A DNA stretch of 64,000 nucleotides from Cryptomeria japonica (lineage: Eukaryota > Streptophyta > Pinopsida > Cupressales > Cupressaceae), in the NCBI RefSeq assembly GCF_030272615.1, contig NC_081415.1, forward strand, positions 600,677,644 to 600,741,643, in the 5' to 3' direction. The position numbers were made by a program, and so were the translations under genes. Below are positions 12,185 to 26,209 of the stretch, one piece after another (the first letter of the stretch is position 1; each line of letters opens with the position of its first letter). A model generated the notes under the pieces. That model was not told the DNA's origin. It ran no database searches and was given only the letters and a program-made list of their open reading frames with translations.

Positions 12185-13700
12185 AATAAAAATACCATTT
12201 ACATCTCCATGAACATTAAAATAAACATGAGCATTTAAATCTATTAGAAATGAAATAAACCAAATAAAAAATGGGCTCCTTAGATTGTGTAAGAACTAAA
12301 AGATTAAGATAAAATAACCTCTGAAGTGGTAAAACATGTAATTCTTATTCATCCTAGCAAGACAAACAGCTTATAGGAAGTATTAACTAGAAAAATAATT
12401 TTACCTTCAGGGCATGTACAGACATACCGAAGGCCCTATACGGCATTCCAGCTGAATGTCATATGAGGTCAAAGAACTGTTGATTCACATCTATGGAGAT
12501 GAACCTGCAAAGAAATAGAAGTCCAGCAATGTTTAAATTGTTTATAGCTGGGTTTACCTTAGAATCTTGACAAATTTGGCTAGAGGAGACTAAGCAAACA
12601 ATACATCTTGCATAATCATCCTTTCCACCTGCCTCCCTATGTAGCCAATTTGTGTCTGGATTAACGAGGAGACATTTTTCAGTGAAAGATAAGTCCTTAA
12701 AAAAAACCAAAAAGCCCATGCATAAGTCTACTTGAGTTCTTCATTGTTAGATTCGCACGAGTTTTATAGAGCCTGGGCATGAGAAAATTCAAACACTGGG
12801 TTGACAGTTTTGGAAATCTGATTTCCTTCCAGAGCAGGACCAGCAGGTACTTTGATCATAACGAACTTCCCATCTCTATTTCTCTGCATCTCATGACTAA
12901 ATTAGAATCTCAACCATAAAAAAATAAACATAATAAAGAAAACCGTGAAAACCACCATCTGCCTTCGATCATTTTGATGCAAGAACATAAAAATAAACAT
13001 GAGTCAATCTATTAGAAATGAAAACAAATCAAATTAATGCATCATGTAAAAATTAAAAGATTAAGTGAAGAATAGCCTCTGAAGTGGTCAAATCTGAAGT
13101 GTTCAATCAACCATCGATATTAAACAATCTATTTCTCTTTACCCTAGCAAGAAAACAATTCATTAGTTCTTATAATAAAGATAATTTGGATACCATGATT
13201 TCGATTCATTTTAACCAGAGAAACAATCCATTAATTCCTTAATAAAGATAACCAATATGAAAAATTACCTGGAAAATTACCCTCATTCAATTGTCATTTC
13301 ATTTTCTCTGCATCTCTGCTCTGCCTCTTCACCTTCTACTACCATAAAAATTTCATAAAAAAATAGACCAAATAATAGATAAGGAACATTGACAGACCAG
13401 TGTGCACACTGTATACAACCTTTACAAGAAAAATGAAAAATCATTTAAAAAATCAAAACAAAACAAACCCTTAAAAAAATTGAACAGACAGAACGTTGAA
13501 AAAAAATCCAGAGAGAGAAAGAATGAACAAGAAAACATAAGAGAACAAACCATTAGCAAGAAAGGGAAAAACAGTTTAAAAAAAATCATTGTCAATAAGA
13601 GAGTGAAATTGAATTGTTCATTTATATGGTCACTTGAAATGCTTTGGCCCGCTCCACATTTGAATTTTCTTTCAGTTTTGTTTTTATCTGGAACACTCTC
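12185..13700. repeat. Segmental tandem duplication, unit 3 (partial)
   Basis: Incomplete third copy. 12190-12330 matches 8420-8560, 12335-12900 matches 8580-9160, and 13080-13600 matches 9300-9840, including 'gaccagtgtgcacactgtat' at 13396. It has no RHM sequence. The duplication field ends near 13600-13700. Confidence 0.65.
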
Positions 13701-15431
13701 AACGGCTATTTGAACCTTCTTGGCTGGAGAAATACACGTTCAGGCGCTCTAACTATTTTTCAACTACAGATGCATGAAACAAATGTTGTTTTTTAATCTA
13801 TTTTTAAAGCAATACTTACTCTATGAACAAGTGATCTGTATTAATGATATCAATTTTTTACAATGTAGAGTTTTTGGGTTTGAATGTGTTAGTGAGTTTT
13901 TTACCATCAAAGTAAGATTCTACATGTAATTTAAATTTGATTACATTTTCGTTAAATTTGTTGATTGTTTAATTTTTGTGTCTTGAGATGGATATATAAT
14001 ATTAATTAGTACTTCCATTTTAGATGTGTAATGGGTTTTCATAATAATTTATATTTTTGCATATAGATGATGAAAAAGATTTCCACATCTAAGAGTGGTA
14101 ATAGGAAAAGGTTTAAATCTTTATTCAAACTAACATTAAGGAAGACACAAGTAACAAAGTCATAAAGTTTGGGAAATACTAAACCTTAGAGATAACACAC
14201 AACGTTGGCATTGATGTTCCATGGTTTGATGGATTAATCATTGGTAGTGAGTGAAAACACCTCATCATTCATGTGTAGTGACATGGTACAATTGCACAAG
14301 CCCAAAGAAACATTCATTTAGCTTAATGAATAAATAAAATCTACTATTGGGAATATTATCAATGTTGTGCCAACCAAACAACACAAAAATCAACAAACAT
14401 TGTCCACAAGTACATGATATAACGAAACTTAGGCAAAGATTCCTACCCATTCAAATAGAATATAATAAGGTTTTACCATAAGTGTATATGTCATTCACTT
14501 TTCAAGACATTTAATTGATAAATTTATGAATCCCTCAATCAAATAAGCATGAATCATTTATTAAATGCTTTGAAAACTAAATCTACAACTAGAACACATA
14601 AGCATCTCCAACATATTATAGTAAGTTGTTCTAACCTTCACTCTAACCTATTTTTCTATAGGGGCAAGTTATGAAACCTCACACTTCCCATCATATCATA
14701 AGAAGTTCATAATAACATGACCCTCAAATGTCCTTTCCCAAAGGATGTACTCAAAATGTTATTGTTGTTCTTAAAGATTCTCATCTTTCAAAAGGAGTTG
14801 AAATCTTAGATAACAAGGAGGTCCCCATGACATAGATAGGTTCCACATAGCAGATTTCTACCTCTCCAATAGAATAAAGAAATGTAGGAACTTGTCGCAT
14901 CTATAAATTCATATGATCTCAACTTAGGGTTGTTGAGTGAGGTGAAGATGTGAAGCCTAGGTGAAGACATTAGGAAAGTATATTTTGTTATTGTTCCTTA
15001 TCTGAAATCACCAAATCACCCTCTACCACAAGTGACAAAGGATTTTGAAATACTGCCACTATCATTCCCACCCTCTAATTCCCTCTTCCAAATTCCTTCC
15101 TTTATTACACTTAATGGTCAAATCGTTATAAACCTACTTGAGCTCCCATTGTGGGTGCACGTGCAAATAATTTAGATTTCCTCTCCCACAACTATATAAT
15201 ATACACATTATTCATTTTGTATTTATTAAATGCAATTGTATGCCTTGATATACTATCTCTATCATTGTAAGGATTTGTAAATTTTTTATTTCTACCTATT
15301 GTTGGTTTCTTCTTTCTTGTGCTCCTCAAAAATCACATTGCCAACATAGAGTAATGTGTACATAAATCCTTCTTGATTATAGTTCCATATTATCTACAAA
15401 ATATGACATAAATTTTTTTTTGTAATGGTAT
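13701..15431. other. AT-rich non-coding stretch
   Basis: About 1.7 kb of AT-rich sequence with stops in all frames. I see no gene, repeat unit or structural RNA. Confidence 0.5.
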
Positions 15432-16630
15432 TGTAGTGTCATAAAATTGCGCCCCTAGCAATTTTAACCACATTTGAGGTCCTCACCTTGGCGACAACAT
15501 CTTCCTTCCCAAACGGGAATTCTCTCTACATTTCCACCTTGAACCTCTCCTTGTTAAAGCCCTGAGATGACCTCAGGATCCTGTCCGGACCCCAAGATAG
15601 GGCAAGACATGGGCGCCCCTGTCCCCCCCTCTTAGGGTGGTCCCAAGATAGGTCCCTCCGGTCCTATCTGCATTTCAGGATTCTGAACTTCCTCGATGTC
15701 GACCTTTGGTGAATTGATCCTCTGAGGCATGTATAAAAGGGAGTTGTTCCTCTCATTTGCATAGACAAGAATGGGCGATACAAAAGAGACAAAGGAGGAT
15801 ATATACACAATAGGAAAAGTTCAAACATTCAAGTCTTCAAGCATTCATCAAGTCTTCTTCTTCATGTGTCTTCTTCATTCATCCATTGGAGCAACATTTA
15901 CAACATTCATTGGCAAGCATATGTGTGTGTGTTAGGGTTTTGTCATGTTGCATGCCATTTCATACAACATTTGTGATTACATTCAAGAAGCAAAGCAACC
16001 ATTATCAACAAATTGCAGATCTACAAGGTATACATTTCCATTGTTTACATTCAAGGATTTGCAATTACTTTCTTTCAAGGTTGATTCCTCAACTAGGGTT
16101 TGACTAAGGGAAACCCCTATCCACAACCAGTCAAAACCCTATCCACAACCCTTCTTCCCCTCTTTTATGTGTGTAGGTTGTAGGTGCGTAGCTATAATTG
16201 CAGGTTTGGGCTTCATTTGTAGAGACGGAGAAACCCTTTTCGTTTCGTGGATTTTTTGGAGGACCGTGGACAGTTTCAACATAGTCCTAACAACTTCTCC
16301 TCAAATTCATAGGGTCGATCCATACCAGTCTAGATATCTCAGGTCTGAAGTTACAACGCAATCCCGAACTGGTAGCCCCTCATTTCACTCATTTCATCTC
16401 TCTTTTCTACATAGTCAACAAGTCAACTTTCTCATTTACAAAAGAGGGTAAATCACACTTCAACCCTTGCAATCCACCTGGAATTCACATCCTTGTCTCC
16501 CTTGGATTTAGATCTAGTGGATTCAAGCCCCTCTTTTGAATGCAAAGTCCTTCCAAGTGAAAATAATTCTAGTGGCTTCATTTCTCTCTCCTAGGTGGGG
16601 AGTCACTAGGATCCAATTTTCCACTTTATA
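15432..16630 (+). mobile_element. Probable solo LTR, family uncertain
   Basis: The base composition jumps from AT-rich to balanced at about 15440 and falls again after 16600. The stretch begins with TGTAGTGTC, has a promoter-like 'tgtataaaagggagttg' at about 15729, and after it a pyrimidine-rich 'cttcttcttcatgtgtcttc' leader, the order expected of U3-R-U5. A matching 5-base flank 'ggtat' lies at 15427-15431 and 16631-16635, but the right end reads 'tata' rather than 'ca', so the right boundary is a guess. Open frames at 15886-16107 and 16167-16451 resemble no protein family I know. Confidence 0.45.
15729..15745 (+). promoter_or_regulatory. TATA box of the LTR-like stretch
   Basis: 'tgtataaaagggagttg' is a strong TATA element in a locally GC-richer context, about 300 bases into the putative LTR. 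That position fits an LTR promoter driving rightward transcription. Confidence 0.5.
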
Positions 16631-16635
16631 GGTAT

Positions 16636-18137
16636 GTAAAAATCTTCCTTTTTTACAGTATTTATTACATAAATGATATTTTTCATATAGCCACGAAGGT
16701 TGGGTGCATGGTGAGAAACAAATGGAGAATGTGGTGGAGGAAGCAGAGAGAAATTCAAATTGCAGTATGGTCTTCTTGATATGTTAATGGAATCCAAGTG
16801 TATAAGTATAATTTTTTCCTTGGAATTTGTCATTGATTGTAATCTTTTTGAAAAATTCAAGTTTTTGGGTAGTTATTGTTACTTGTTAGATTCATGGTTA
16901 AGGCATGTTTAGATTAACAATATATTTTGTATTTTGTATTATGAGTTATCTTAAACAATTTGTGGTGGTTTATGATTAGATTCTTTCTTAGTAAGGATGA
17001 GTGCTAACAACCTAACAAGAACTTTCTCATTCTTGACCCACCTATTCAATGGTGGCAAAAAATAACCCATTCAACTTATTTATTATGGTATGCAAAAGCT
17101 TCTTTATTTTTTTAAATGCATGTTTTTTTGACAAATATAGCATGGTTCATGCAAAATGAGTTTTTGGTACCTTGTGATTTGTTGTGAAGGGTGTGTTTGA
17201 TAAGTGACATGTTTGGTGCAAATATATGCTTAGATGTGATACTAAACATAAATTATATAGAATTCCCCATAAAAGTTAAAGTAACATTAGATCGTTAGAG
17301 AAGCCTAACATTTTATAAGAGGTCTTAAAAATATTTATTTCTTGCTATTTTGAGAGAAAGTATCAAAATTAAATAATTATATTTCAATAACTACTAGACA
17401 TGGGTGCTCAATGGAGCATATATACCATCTTCCATTCAATAATTAAATAATAAATAAGTAATTATTCTTCTACTTGTATGGCTAGAGTTTTAAAATTTGG
17501 TTGGAGGAGGAGGTTCACTCATAGATATGGTTGTTTCCCTACCAAAGTATGATTTAGCAATGGTTGGTAGTTGTTAGTTTCATGCAATTAAAACTTTGTT
17601 CAATATCAAATATTGGTCTTTGTTTTAACTAGTGGAGGATGTGTTCATTTGCATTTAAAGTTCTTATCCTCCATAATCTATAAATCTTGTTGCAAACTTG
17701 CAAGCCTTGATTCTTTTCAATTTTAAAAATCATAGTTAACTAGATATTTAGCCCCTTGAACCAACAATGTGGCCAACATTAAAATTAATGTTACAATAGT
17801 CTCAAAGACTTGGCAAGTCCTAAGGTGAGGAGGTCAAAATGAGGCTTAGGGACTTGTAACTTGGGTACTTGGTTACCAAGTTTGCTAGAGTCATCGAACC
17901 TACCAAGTCCCAATAAATAGATCTGGTTGACACCCTTAATGCCTTAGGACACTTTCCAAGGATGTTGGAACCATGTCATAAGATTTACAAGGTATATAGA
18001 ACCTTAATCTTAACATTCTCAAGCACTTGACATCATGCATTACAAATACACCCATAGAAAGTACAAACAAGGGACAACCATCCCTTAGACAATCATATAC
18101 CATATGGATCTTCATCATGTTCTCCTTCAACAAAATA
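16636..18137. other. Non-coding stretch
   Basis: AT-rich sequence without a supportable gene. The minus-strand frame at 17936-18133 and the one at 16606-16860 show no domain and no codon pattern. Nothing else seen. Confidence 0.5.
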
Positions 18138-18142
18138 CCTAT

Positions 18143-18932
18143 TGTGTATGGTGAAAAGTAAATAATGGAAACAACAATATTGAAAGACTAAAAGAATTCA
18201 ACCACAAAACCCTAGCCTAACAACAACAAAGATCCACAATAACATATGAGGATTACCTAAGACAATGCAAATCAACAAAATCAACAAGATTATACCATCA
18301 CATGTCCACTAGGGTTTGAATCTCCATTCTTCCTATCTCCATTGATCTTGCTTGATATGTTTGCTCTCAGATTTTATGTGTGCACAAGAGCTCAACAAAG
18401 AATGGAAATGTGGTTGATAGCTTGATCGCAAGAAGGCTTGATTGCATAGGATTGTTTAGACAATTAGAATGCTTAGGAGGATTGATAATGAAAGAATCAT
18501 CTATTTCTATAGAATACACTGTAAGAAATGGAGGGATAAGATTAAGAGGTGTAAAAGATAGATGGTCGGCTAGGATAAAAGGGTAGGTAAAGAAAATAAG
18601 AAAATAATGAGAGGATAGGTAGTGTAGGAATTAAGAGATGAATGACATGTGTCATGGGTATAAAAGGCTAATGAATTAATTAAATAAATAAATATTTATT
18701 TAATTAATAGAGGAAGTGGGATCAATTAAATAAATAAAATATTTATTTAATTTAGGAAAAAGACAATTTAAATAAATAAATGTATTTATTTAAATGAGGA
18801 AAGGCTTAGAAGATGATTAATGAATTAATTAAATGAATAAAGATTTATTTAATTAATAGAAGAATTAGGATAAAATAATTAAATAAATAAAAATATTTAT
18901 TTAATTAGACAGGACAATTTTAGGTGTCTACA
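18143..18932 (-). mobile_element. Solo LTR with exact target-site duplication
   Basis: On the minus strand the segment starts TGTAGACACCTAAAATTG and ends CACCATACACA, that is TG...CA. It is flanked by an identical 5-base sequence, cctat, at 18138-18142 and 18933-18937. The start resembles the TGTATACACCTAAAAA start of the Tat-like LTRs at 33471 and 46171, and both families are rich in 'aattaattaaataaata' hairpins behind that start. No primer site or coding sequence is attached, so this is a solo LTR left after recombination between two LTRs. Confidence 0.8.
18671..18915. repeat. Cluster of AT palindromes within the solo LTR
   Basis: Four or five imperfect palindromes of the type 'aattaaataaata..tatttatttaatt' follow each other, separated by 20-40 purine-rich bases. 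Each can fold into a stem of about 15 base pairs. A related but smaller set sits at the matching end of the Tat-like LTRs (24405-24445, 46195-46230). Confidence 0.8.
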
Positions 18933-18937
18933 CCTAT

Positions 18938-20626
18938 AAAATAAACCACGATAATCACCATCAAGTAAAAAACTTCTCACATCCTCCAACATAACACCTA
19001 TGAAAGAAAATGGAACATGTCAAGGTGAAACACATCAAGTGTCACTAAAACTTGCACCAACATTTACATGAACACAAGCATTAAATTAAAATGACAACAA
19101 AATATTTGAGTAGCCACCTTACTCATACAACTTGGAATAGTAGCCACAGTAAGTTGCAACTCATCTAAGCTAATCATACCTCAAACCAATATATAAAAAC
19201 ATGGATAGAACTTCATGCCATCAACATATCAACTCTAAATTTTAATCAAGTCTATGCATATCCATCCTCATATCTCAATTCAACATACCAATGTATAAAT
19301 GACCATAGATAATTCCAACAAATAAAGTTTTCATTAACATTGAAATAATCTTGTGGATATAGACAACCCACATTTGAGTCATCTCCTTGCAATCAAATGG
19401 GTAATCACCCCACACAACTTTATAGCTCATTGATCCTAATCCAACAAATAATGCAATCTAATCATCACATCACTAATCAACAAACCAAGATATCAAAAAG
19501 GATAACCAAACAATATTATAGAAACTTCTTTACACGAGTATTTTGAAATCTGAAAATAGATCAAACCATATCAAGCCTATCCATAGTAACTCACATAGAG
19601 GATGTCGCTAACTCTATTACATAGTATCAAGGAAACATACAATGATATGCACGTCTTCCAAACACATATGTTGTAATACCTCTCCCACTAGTCTTCATAG
19701 CCCTCCAAATTTCATCACGCTCAACCATGTGGATACAAACATCTAGGATGAAGAACAAAACCAAAGAGAAAACTTGCAAACAAAATCATATCTTTGTTCC
19801 ACACTAACATCTACTAAATTGTGTAATATAAGATCTCCTTCATTGTTCCAAAATTTTAAGGATATCAACATATAACATTCAAAACAAATTAAACATGGTA
19901 GAAATAGATATAAACCTCTCATATTGAAGGTATGTCATACAAACCATCATTCTGACAATAAAAGGAATATGCCAAAAGCCAAAAATTATTTCATGTACCT
20001 CTACAAACAAGTCATCAAAAATAGATTCATATCTCAAGACCAATAGAAAGGAGAATAAACAAATCCATAAAACCATGCATCTTCGTCTCAACAAGTCTTC
20101 AAAACTTTATATTCCATATTAATTCACATGAGAAGATAAGATACAAAATAAAGAATGCATTTGATAACCAAGCAGGCACTACCTCTTCGATCATTCACCT
20201 ACTGAGTAGAACAAGAGTGAGATATAAGATTACCATAAGTGAACAAAGCCAAGAAATGAAAGATTATAATAAATAATAATATTATATTAAGCTTTGTGAT
20301 AAATTTATATCAATAACCAAGTATGAGCTCCTAGATCTTACAGTTGAAATCCTCATAAAAAAAGTAACCATATAAGCACATGATAAGAAAAATATGAGCT
20401 CTCTTAGCCTCACCCAAATTTCCCCAATCTCCATGAGTATCCATGAACCAACACATACAAACATCAAATGCAACCTTACAAATCATGAGTTCCAAGCAAA
20501 TGATTAATACTCAAAGCGAAAGAGAACCAAAAATAACACTACCAAAATTCTAAATATAGAATCAATAACATAAATGTGACATCATGATCTCACATCTCTT
20601 CCATGAAGATTATATACCCCAAAGAA
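18938..20626. other. Non-coding stretch
   Basis: About 1.7 kb of A-rich sequence lying between two solo LTRs. Minus-strand frames at 19879-20094 and 20282-20473 show no recognisable domain. Nothing to annotate. Confidence 0.5.
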
Positions 20627-20631
20627 CATAT

Positions 20632-22058
<1,427 letters not shown>

Positions 22059-22063
22059 CATAT

Positions 22064-22840
22064 CATAAACTGACACCTCACTAAAGACTTATAAGTCATC
22101 CATGGAAAACCAAGATGTCACCATATCCAACCACATGAAGATAATCATCCATCATCAAATGATGAATCTACATCACTACCAAAGCTCCTACTAAACCATG
22201 TAACCAATCTCTCTAGGCATCATGATAACTATCTTCTTCTAATGAAACCCAACATGTCAATGACTTTCACTGTAGATGAAACAAAATAAAAATATCCATT
22301 CATGACACCAACAAATAGTGGAGAAGACCATCCATCTTCTCATTAAATATTATTGATGAATCATTATAGATACAACAACAATAACAACTTAGAACCAAAA
22401 GCTTGAAACAAATAAGATAGACCATATTATGTAATTGCATAAAACTCCCACTAAAAGTGATACTGAGATATACATGGTATCATGACTCATAGCATTACCT
22501 AAACTCCATTAAAAGTGAACAAATCTTATCATGCACCATAATCTATTGCTAAGATTCAAATGAAAAACTATATTAGGTACTCCCAAAAAAATATTTTCTC
22601 ACTATAATAACACACTAATGTAATAATGGTGAGCAACAATAAGGCCTACTAAATAGAATTCAATAAAAAAAATTTATAATATTTTCACATATGCAACATC
22701 TCAAAAGGAAAAATACATAGTGGATGCTCCAATCTAAAATAACTGAAATATAGATTCAATTCCTCATCGATGATGAGTTCTCAAAAATAACATTTTTAAT
22801 CATAATTTATACTTAAAAACTCTATGTATTTTGTTAATTA
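22064..22840. other. Non-coding stretch
   Basis: AT-rich DNA continuing the flank of the solo LTR. No gene or repeat seen. The unmapped left end of the Athila-like LTR may lie at its right margin (22800-23250). Confidence 0.4.
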
Positions 22841-23253
22841 ATGTGTCTGGTGATAGACTATATGCATGCATGTTGACTTATTTTGCTCTTATACTTTGCT
22901 AGTTAGAAGATATATATTAGAAATGACATTTTGTGCTAAATGTATTACTTTTATGATTAAGCAATGAAGAAACAACCGAAATTCAGGGTCTTTTTTGTTA
23001 TATTTTGTTCTATATTTCTTGGATATGTTTTCAAATATGTTGAAAGTTGTTTCAAGATGTGAAATCATGAACTTCATGTCCAGCAACGTGGAATTCTTGG
23101 TTGCACTTCTTGATTGCTCCAGCTGGATGATGCAACAATTCTCTCCAAGTCCACTTTCAATTGACTACTTATGAAACATCTAGTTTCATATGAAGAAATA
23201 AATGCATTGTAATCAAAGACATCAAGTCTTCTATAGTTTAAGTTAGTAGTTGT

Positions 23254-24471
23254 TGTCGTGTGTGTGAAGTAGGGTACCTGCAGTTGCAACACACACACTC
23301 AATAGATCATTAAAAACATGGTTAGCAAATTGAAATCAAATGAAAGATAAACCATGTCAAAGTGACCTATCGCCTCCTAAGAGATGCGAGTGTGTATTTG
23401 CTCTCAGATCTAGATAAGCAATCCCAGTGACTTGACTACACCTAGACGAAGGATTTAAAATGATATGATATGCAAGCTATATGCCTGCATGATTATGCTA
23501 GATTGATCCAAGAAGCTAATTAAGATAATGTTATGCATGATTAAGCTATGATGATGATGCAATTAAGCTATAATAGAGATTGATTATGCTATATGATTCA
23601 ATAATTATGCTAGAATATGATCAAATTAAACTAGATCTAAAATGCAATTGCCTATAATAACAATGCTTAAATGAGATGAGATGGGATGTTCCTATAATAA
23701 CAATGCATGAGATTAAAATAAGATGGGATGTGCCTGTAATAACAATGCCTAAAATGATATGAGATGGGATCCTTTGTGCTCTAAAATGGGGGATATTTAT
23801 AGGATTTCCAAGTCTAGGGGTGAGGTGGCAGGAATCAATGGTCAAGATTGAGTCTAAAGATATCAAGGGTCAAATTGGAGGAGGTTGGAGAAGAGGTTGA
23901 AGGGAGGGACACTTGTCATCTCTATGGTGACAAGTGTCAAGGAATCTTGCCCATAAGAGGGCAAGTGTCTAAGGGAAGATACATGTGGCAAAAGTGTCAT
24001 GTGTCTCAAGGGGAGAATATCCAACCCATAGGAGGTTAGGATAAGGAGGTTGGGATGTGAAAGATAGGATAGGGTTAGTTAAACCCATGATTAGGTGAAA
24101 TGGGTCAGGTTAGGCATGGTTAGGTTAGGTGGTTAGAAGTTAGGAGAGGCATGTGGGTAATTTGAATTTAAAAATTCAAATAATAGGAAAAGGCTAATTA
24201 ACTTCCAACAACTCATAAATTGATTTGTTTTAATTAATTAGGGGATTAGAAGAAATGAATTAAATGGGGGGAGGATTAATTAATTTAGATTAATTAATCA
24301 AAGGGGACTATTGAAATGAACCTATTAAACAAATCCTTAGACTTATTAATAAGCAGGTGAATGGGGGAATTTAATCAAATTGCTAGTGAATTCAATTAAA
24401 TTGGGAAGGGAGATTAATTAAATAAGTGCTTATTTAATTAATTATCTTCAGACCATTTTTAGATGTATACA
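23254..24471 (-). repeat. 3' LTR of the minus-strand Tat-like element
   Basis: Matches 32297-33471 over its whole length with scattered substitutions and indels (for example 43 extra bases overall). On the minus strand it starts TGTATACATCTAAAAATGG, directly behind the polypurine tract. It contains a degenerate 'ttaggttaggtggttag' stretch. Confidence 0.92.
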
Positions 24472-24485
24472 TTTTGCCCCTCTTT
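24472..24485 (-). promoter_or_regulatory. Polypurine tract of the minus-strand Tat-like element
   Basis: AAAGAGGGGCAAAA on the minus strand, immediately before the LTR start. The plus-strand relative has the identical tract at 46157-46170. It is the expected primer for second-strand synthesis. Confidence 0.9.
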
Positions 24486-26040
24486 GAAGTGAGGTGTGAT
24501 GTCGTGTTGATTCAAAGAATAATCTCATTTTGATGATGATATTGGTTCGGTAGGATGCCCCAGACATTGATTGATAAATTGTGATATGATGATGCCTCCT
24601 CGAGAGATCAATTGAGATAATTTACCTTTGGAGTGTTTGAATCTTTGCGAAATTGATTTCTCGATTAGAAATTATTTGATTTCCGTAACGTTGATTGATG
24701 AAAGTGTGAGTTCTTTGATCACTATGATGTGGTTCTGGATGTGATGATTGATAGAGTTTGATTGAATTGATAAGATTGATAAGATTGATGAGATCGAGAT
24801 CTAGTCTTGTTTCAAGAATGATACCTCCCGTATAAGACAAAGATGATCAAAGCGTCTGGTTTCAGGAATGATATATCCTGTATAAGACTTGATCAAAACA
24901 TCTGGTTTCAAGAAAGATACATCATGTATAAGACATGATAGAATGGATCAAATGAGATCGATTGATAGAATTGATAAAATTGATTGGATAAATAACTGAC
25001 ATTTTGTTGATATCAGGTTGCAGGAAGATTCAGATATGCGGATGTTGGTACATTTGAGGGAGTAGCATAAGATTCACTTTGGGTTAACAATATCTAGAGA
25101 GAGATGAGTCATCGATCTGATTGTGTATACACCTATGATGATACATTGATGATTCTTGCGATAGATTTGGCCTTGGATAAGATGAGCTTGTGGGATCCAA
25201 TGCAAGAATGAAATGCAAGCTAAATGCAAATGAAATACAAAGCTACAATCAGACCAGTCACTGGGTTATTGCATTGTGTCATCATTGAGATTTTTAAAAT
25301 GTGGGAAGTGAGTGCAAACATCAATGGTATAATTGAACCTTGATGACCTGAGCACTACTTACCTGGATTTTGATATTACAAATTAGCACAAGCATTGAGG
25401 TATAATTGAACCAAGATGATGTGAGTGTTGCTTGCGTAAAACAGGCAGTATTAACCATTTCTATATGCAAATCGGAAATATCTTCGATGATACTCTAATG
25501 ATCATGTCTTGAGACAAATTTGCACATATTAATGATTAATTTACAGACAACAGACAAGAAAAATATCATGTTCCTTCCTTGTTCCTCTAGTCAGAGACAT
25601 CCTAGAGTCACTCAGAAATCATGATAGCAAAAATCAAGCTATAAAGTTGAATCAAAGTGTTAAAATCATTATCCAAAAGATATCATCCATTGAAAAGTGT
25701 GTGTCATGCTTATACCGACATGTGATAGTTTGATGGTTGATAATGTGAGCTAGTGTTCAACGTTGGATGTGTCTCAGTTTTGCTTGACAAGAGTTGGCTA
25801 ACTATTGTTCTACTTGTTTGATTAAGCTCAAAATGAGCGAAAATTTTACCCCCAGCTAGGTGCAGGATTTTGCTCCAAGCCTAGAAACAAATTTATTATG
25901 ATAAACCCAATGATCCAAACCATGGTGAGAAATCACCCACGAGGCCGACATATGTACAAAGGCTTTATTATGGATATGAACAACGTTGATGGAAGATGAA
26001 TCCAAGCGGAATGATGCATGAACTAATAGATGGAAGAGCT
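24486..26040 (-). other. Non-coding 3' region of the Tat-like element
   Basis: About 1.55 kb between the integrase stop and the LTR with no recognisable domain. 25370-25506 is the reverse complement of 44500-44690 in the other Tat-like copy, so the region belongs to the family. It contains a three-unit repeat at about 24803-24935 (period 46-50, core 'gtataagac'). Confidence 0.7.
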
Positions 26041-26209
26041 AGCTGACAGATAGCGCCTATTGCCAAGTTTTCACCATCTCTTTTTATTGCACTTCTTCTC
26101 ATATTTGATTTTTTTTATTTCTCTATTTTTGTTGTTTTTGTATTTTTCTGGTTTTTCACTGTTTTTGGATTTTTTTGTTTTTTTCACTGTTTTTGGATTT
26201 TCTAATTTT
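26041..26209 (-). repeat. Purine-rich decamer-like repeat after the integrase stop
   Basis: On the minus strand this reads as repeated 'aaaatccaaaaacagtgaaa' motifs. The same arrangement follows the integrase stop of the other Tat-like element (43715-43935). Not coding in either copy because of frequent stops. Confidence 0.75.

Larger units (their letters stand above)
7700..12185. repeat. Segmental tandem duplication, unit 2
   Basis: Second copy of the segment described at 3890-7700, same orientation. It is longer because it holds the larger RHM exon copy with its extra tandem units. Sub-segments 7820-8190, 8580-9160, 9300-10620 and 11915-12185 match 3890-4270, 4695-5190, 5400-6700 and 7510-7690 of unit 1. 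Confidence 0.7.

Noticed and set aside
23720-24140. Telomere-like 'ttaggttaggt' stretches in the Tat-like LTRs (also 46500-46600)
   Set aside because: Degenerate, short, and shared as part of the LTR sequence, so not an interstitial telomere array.
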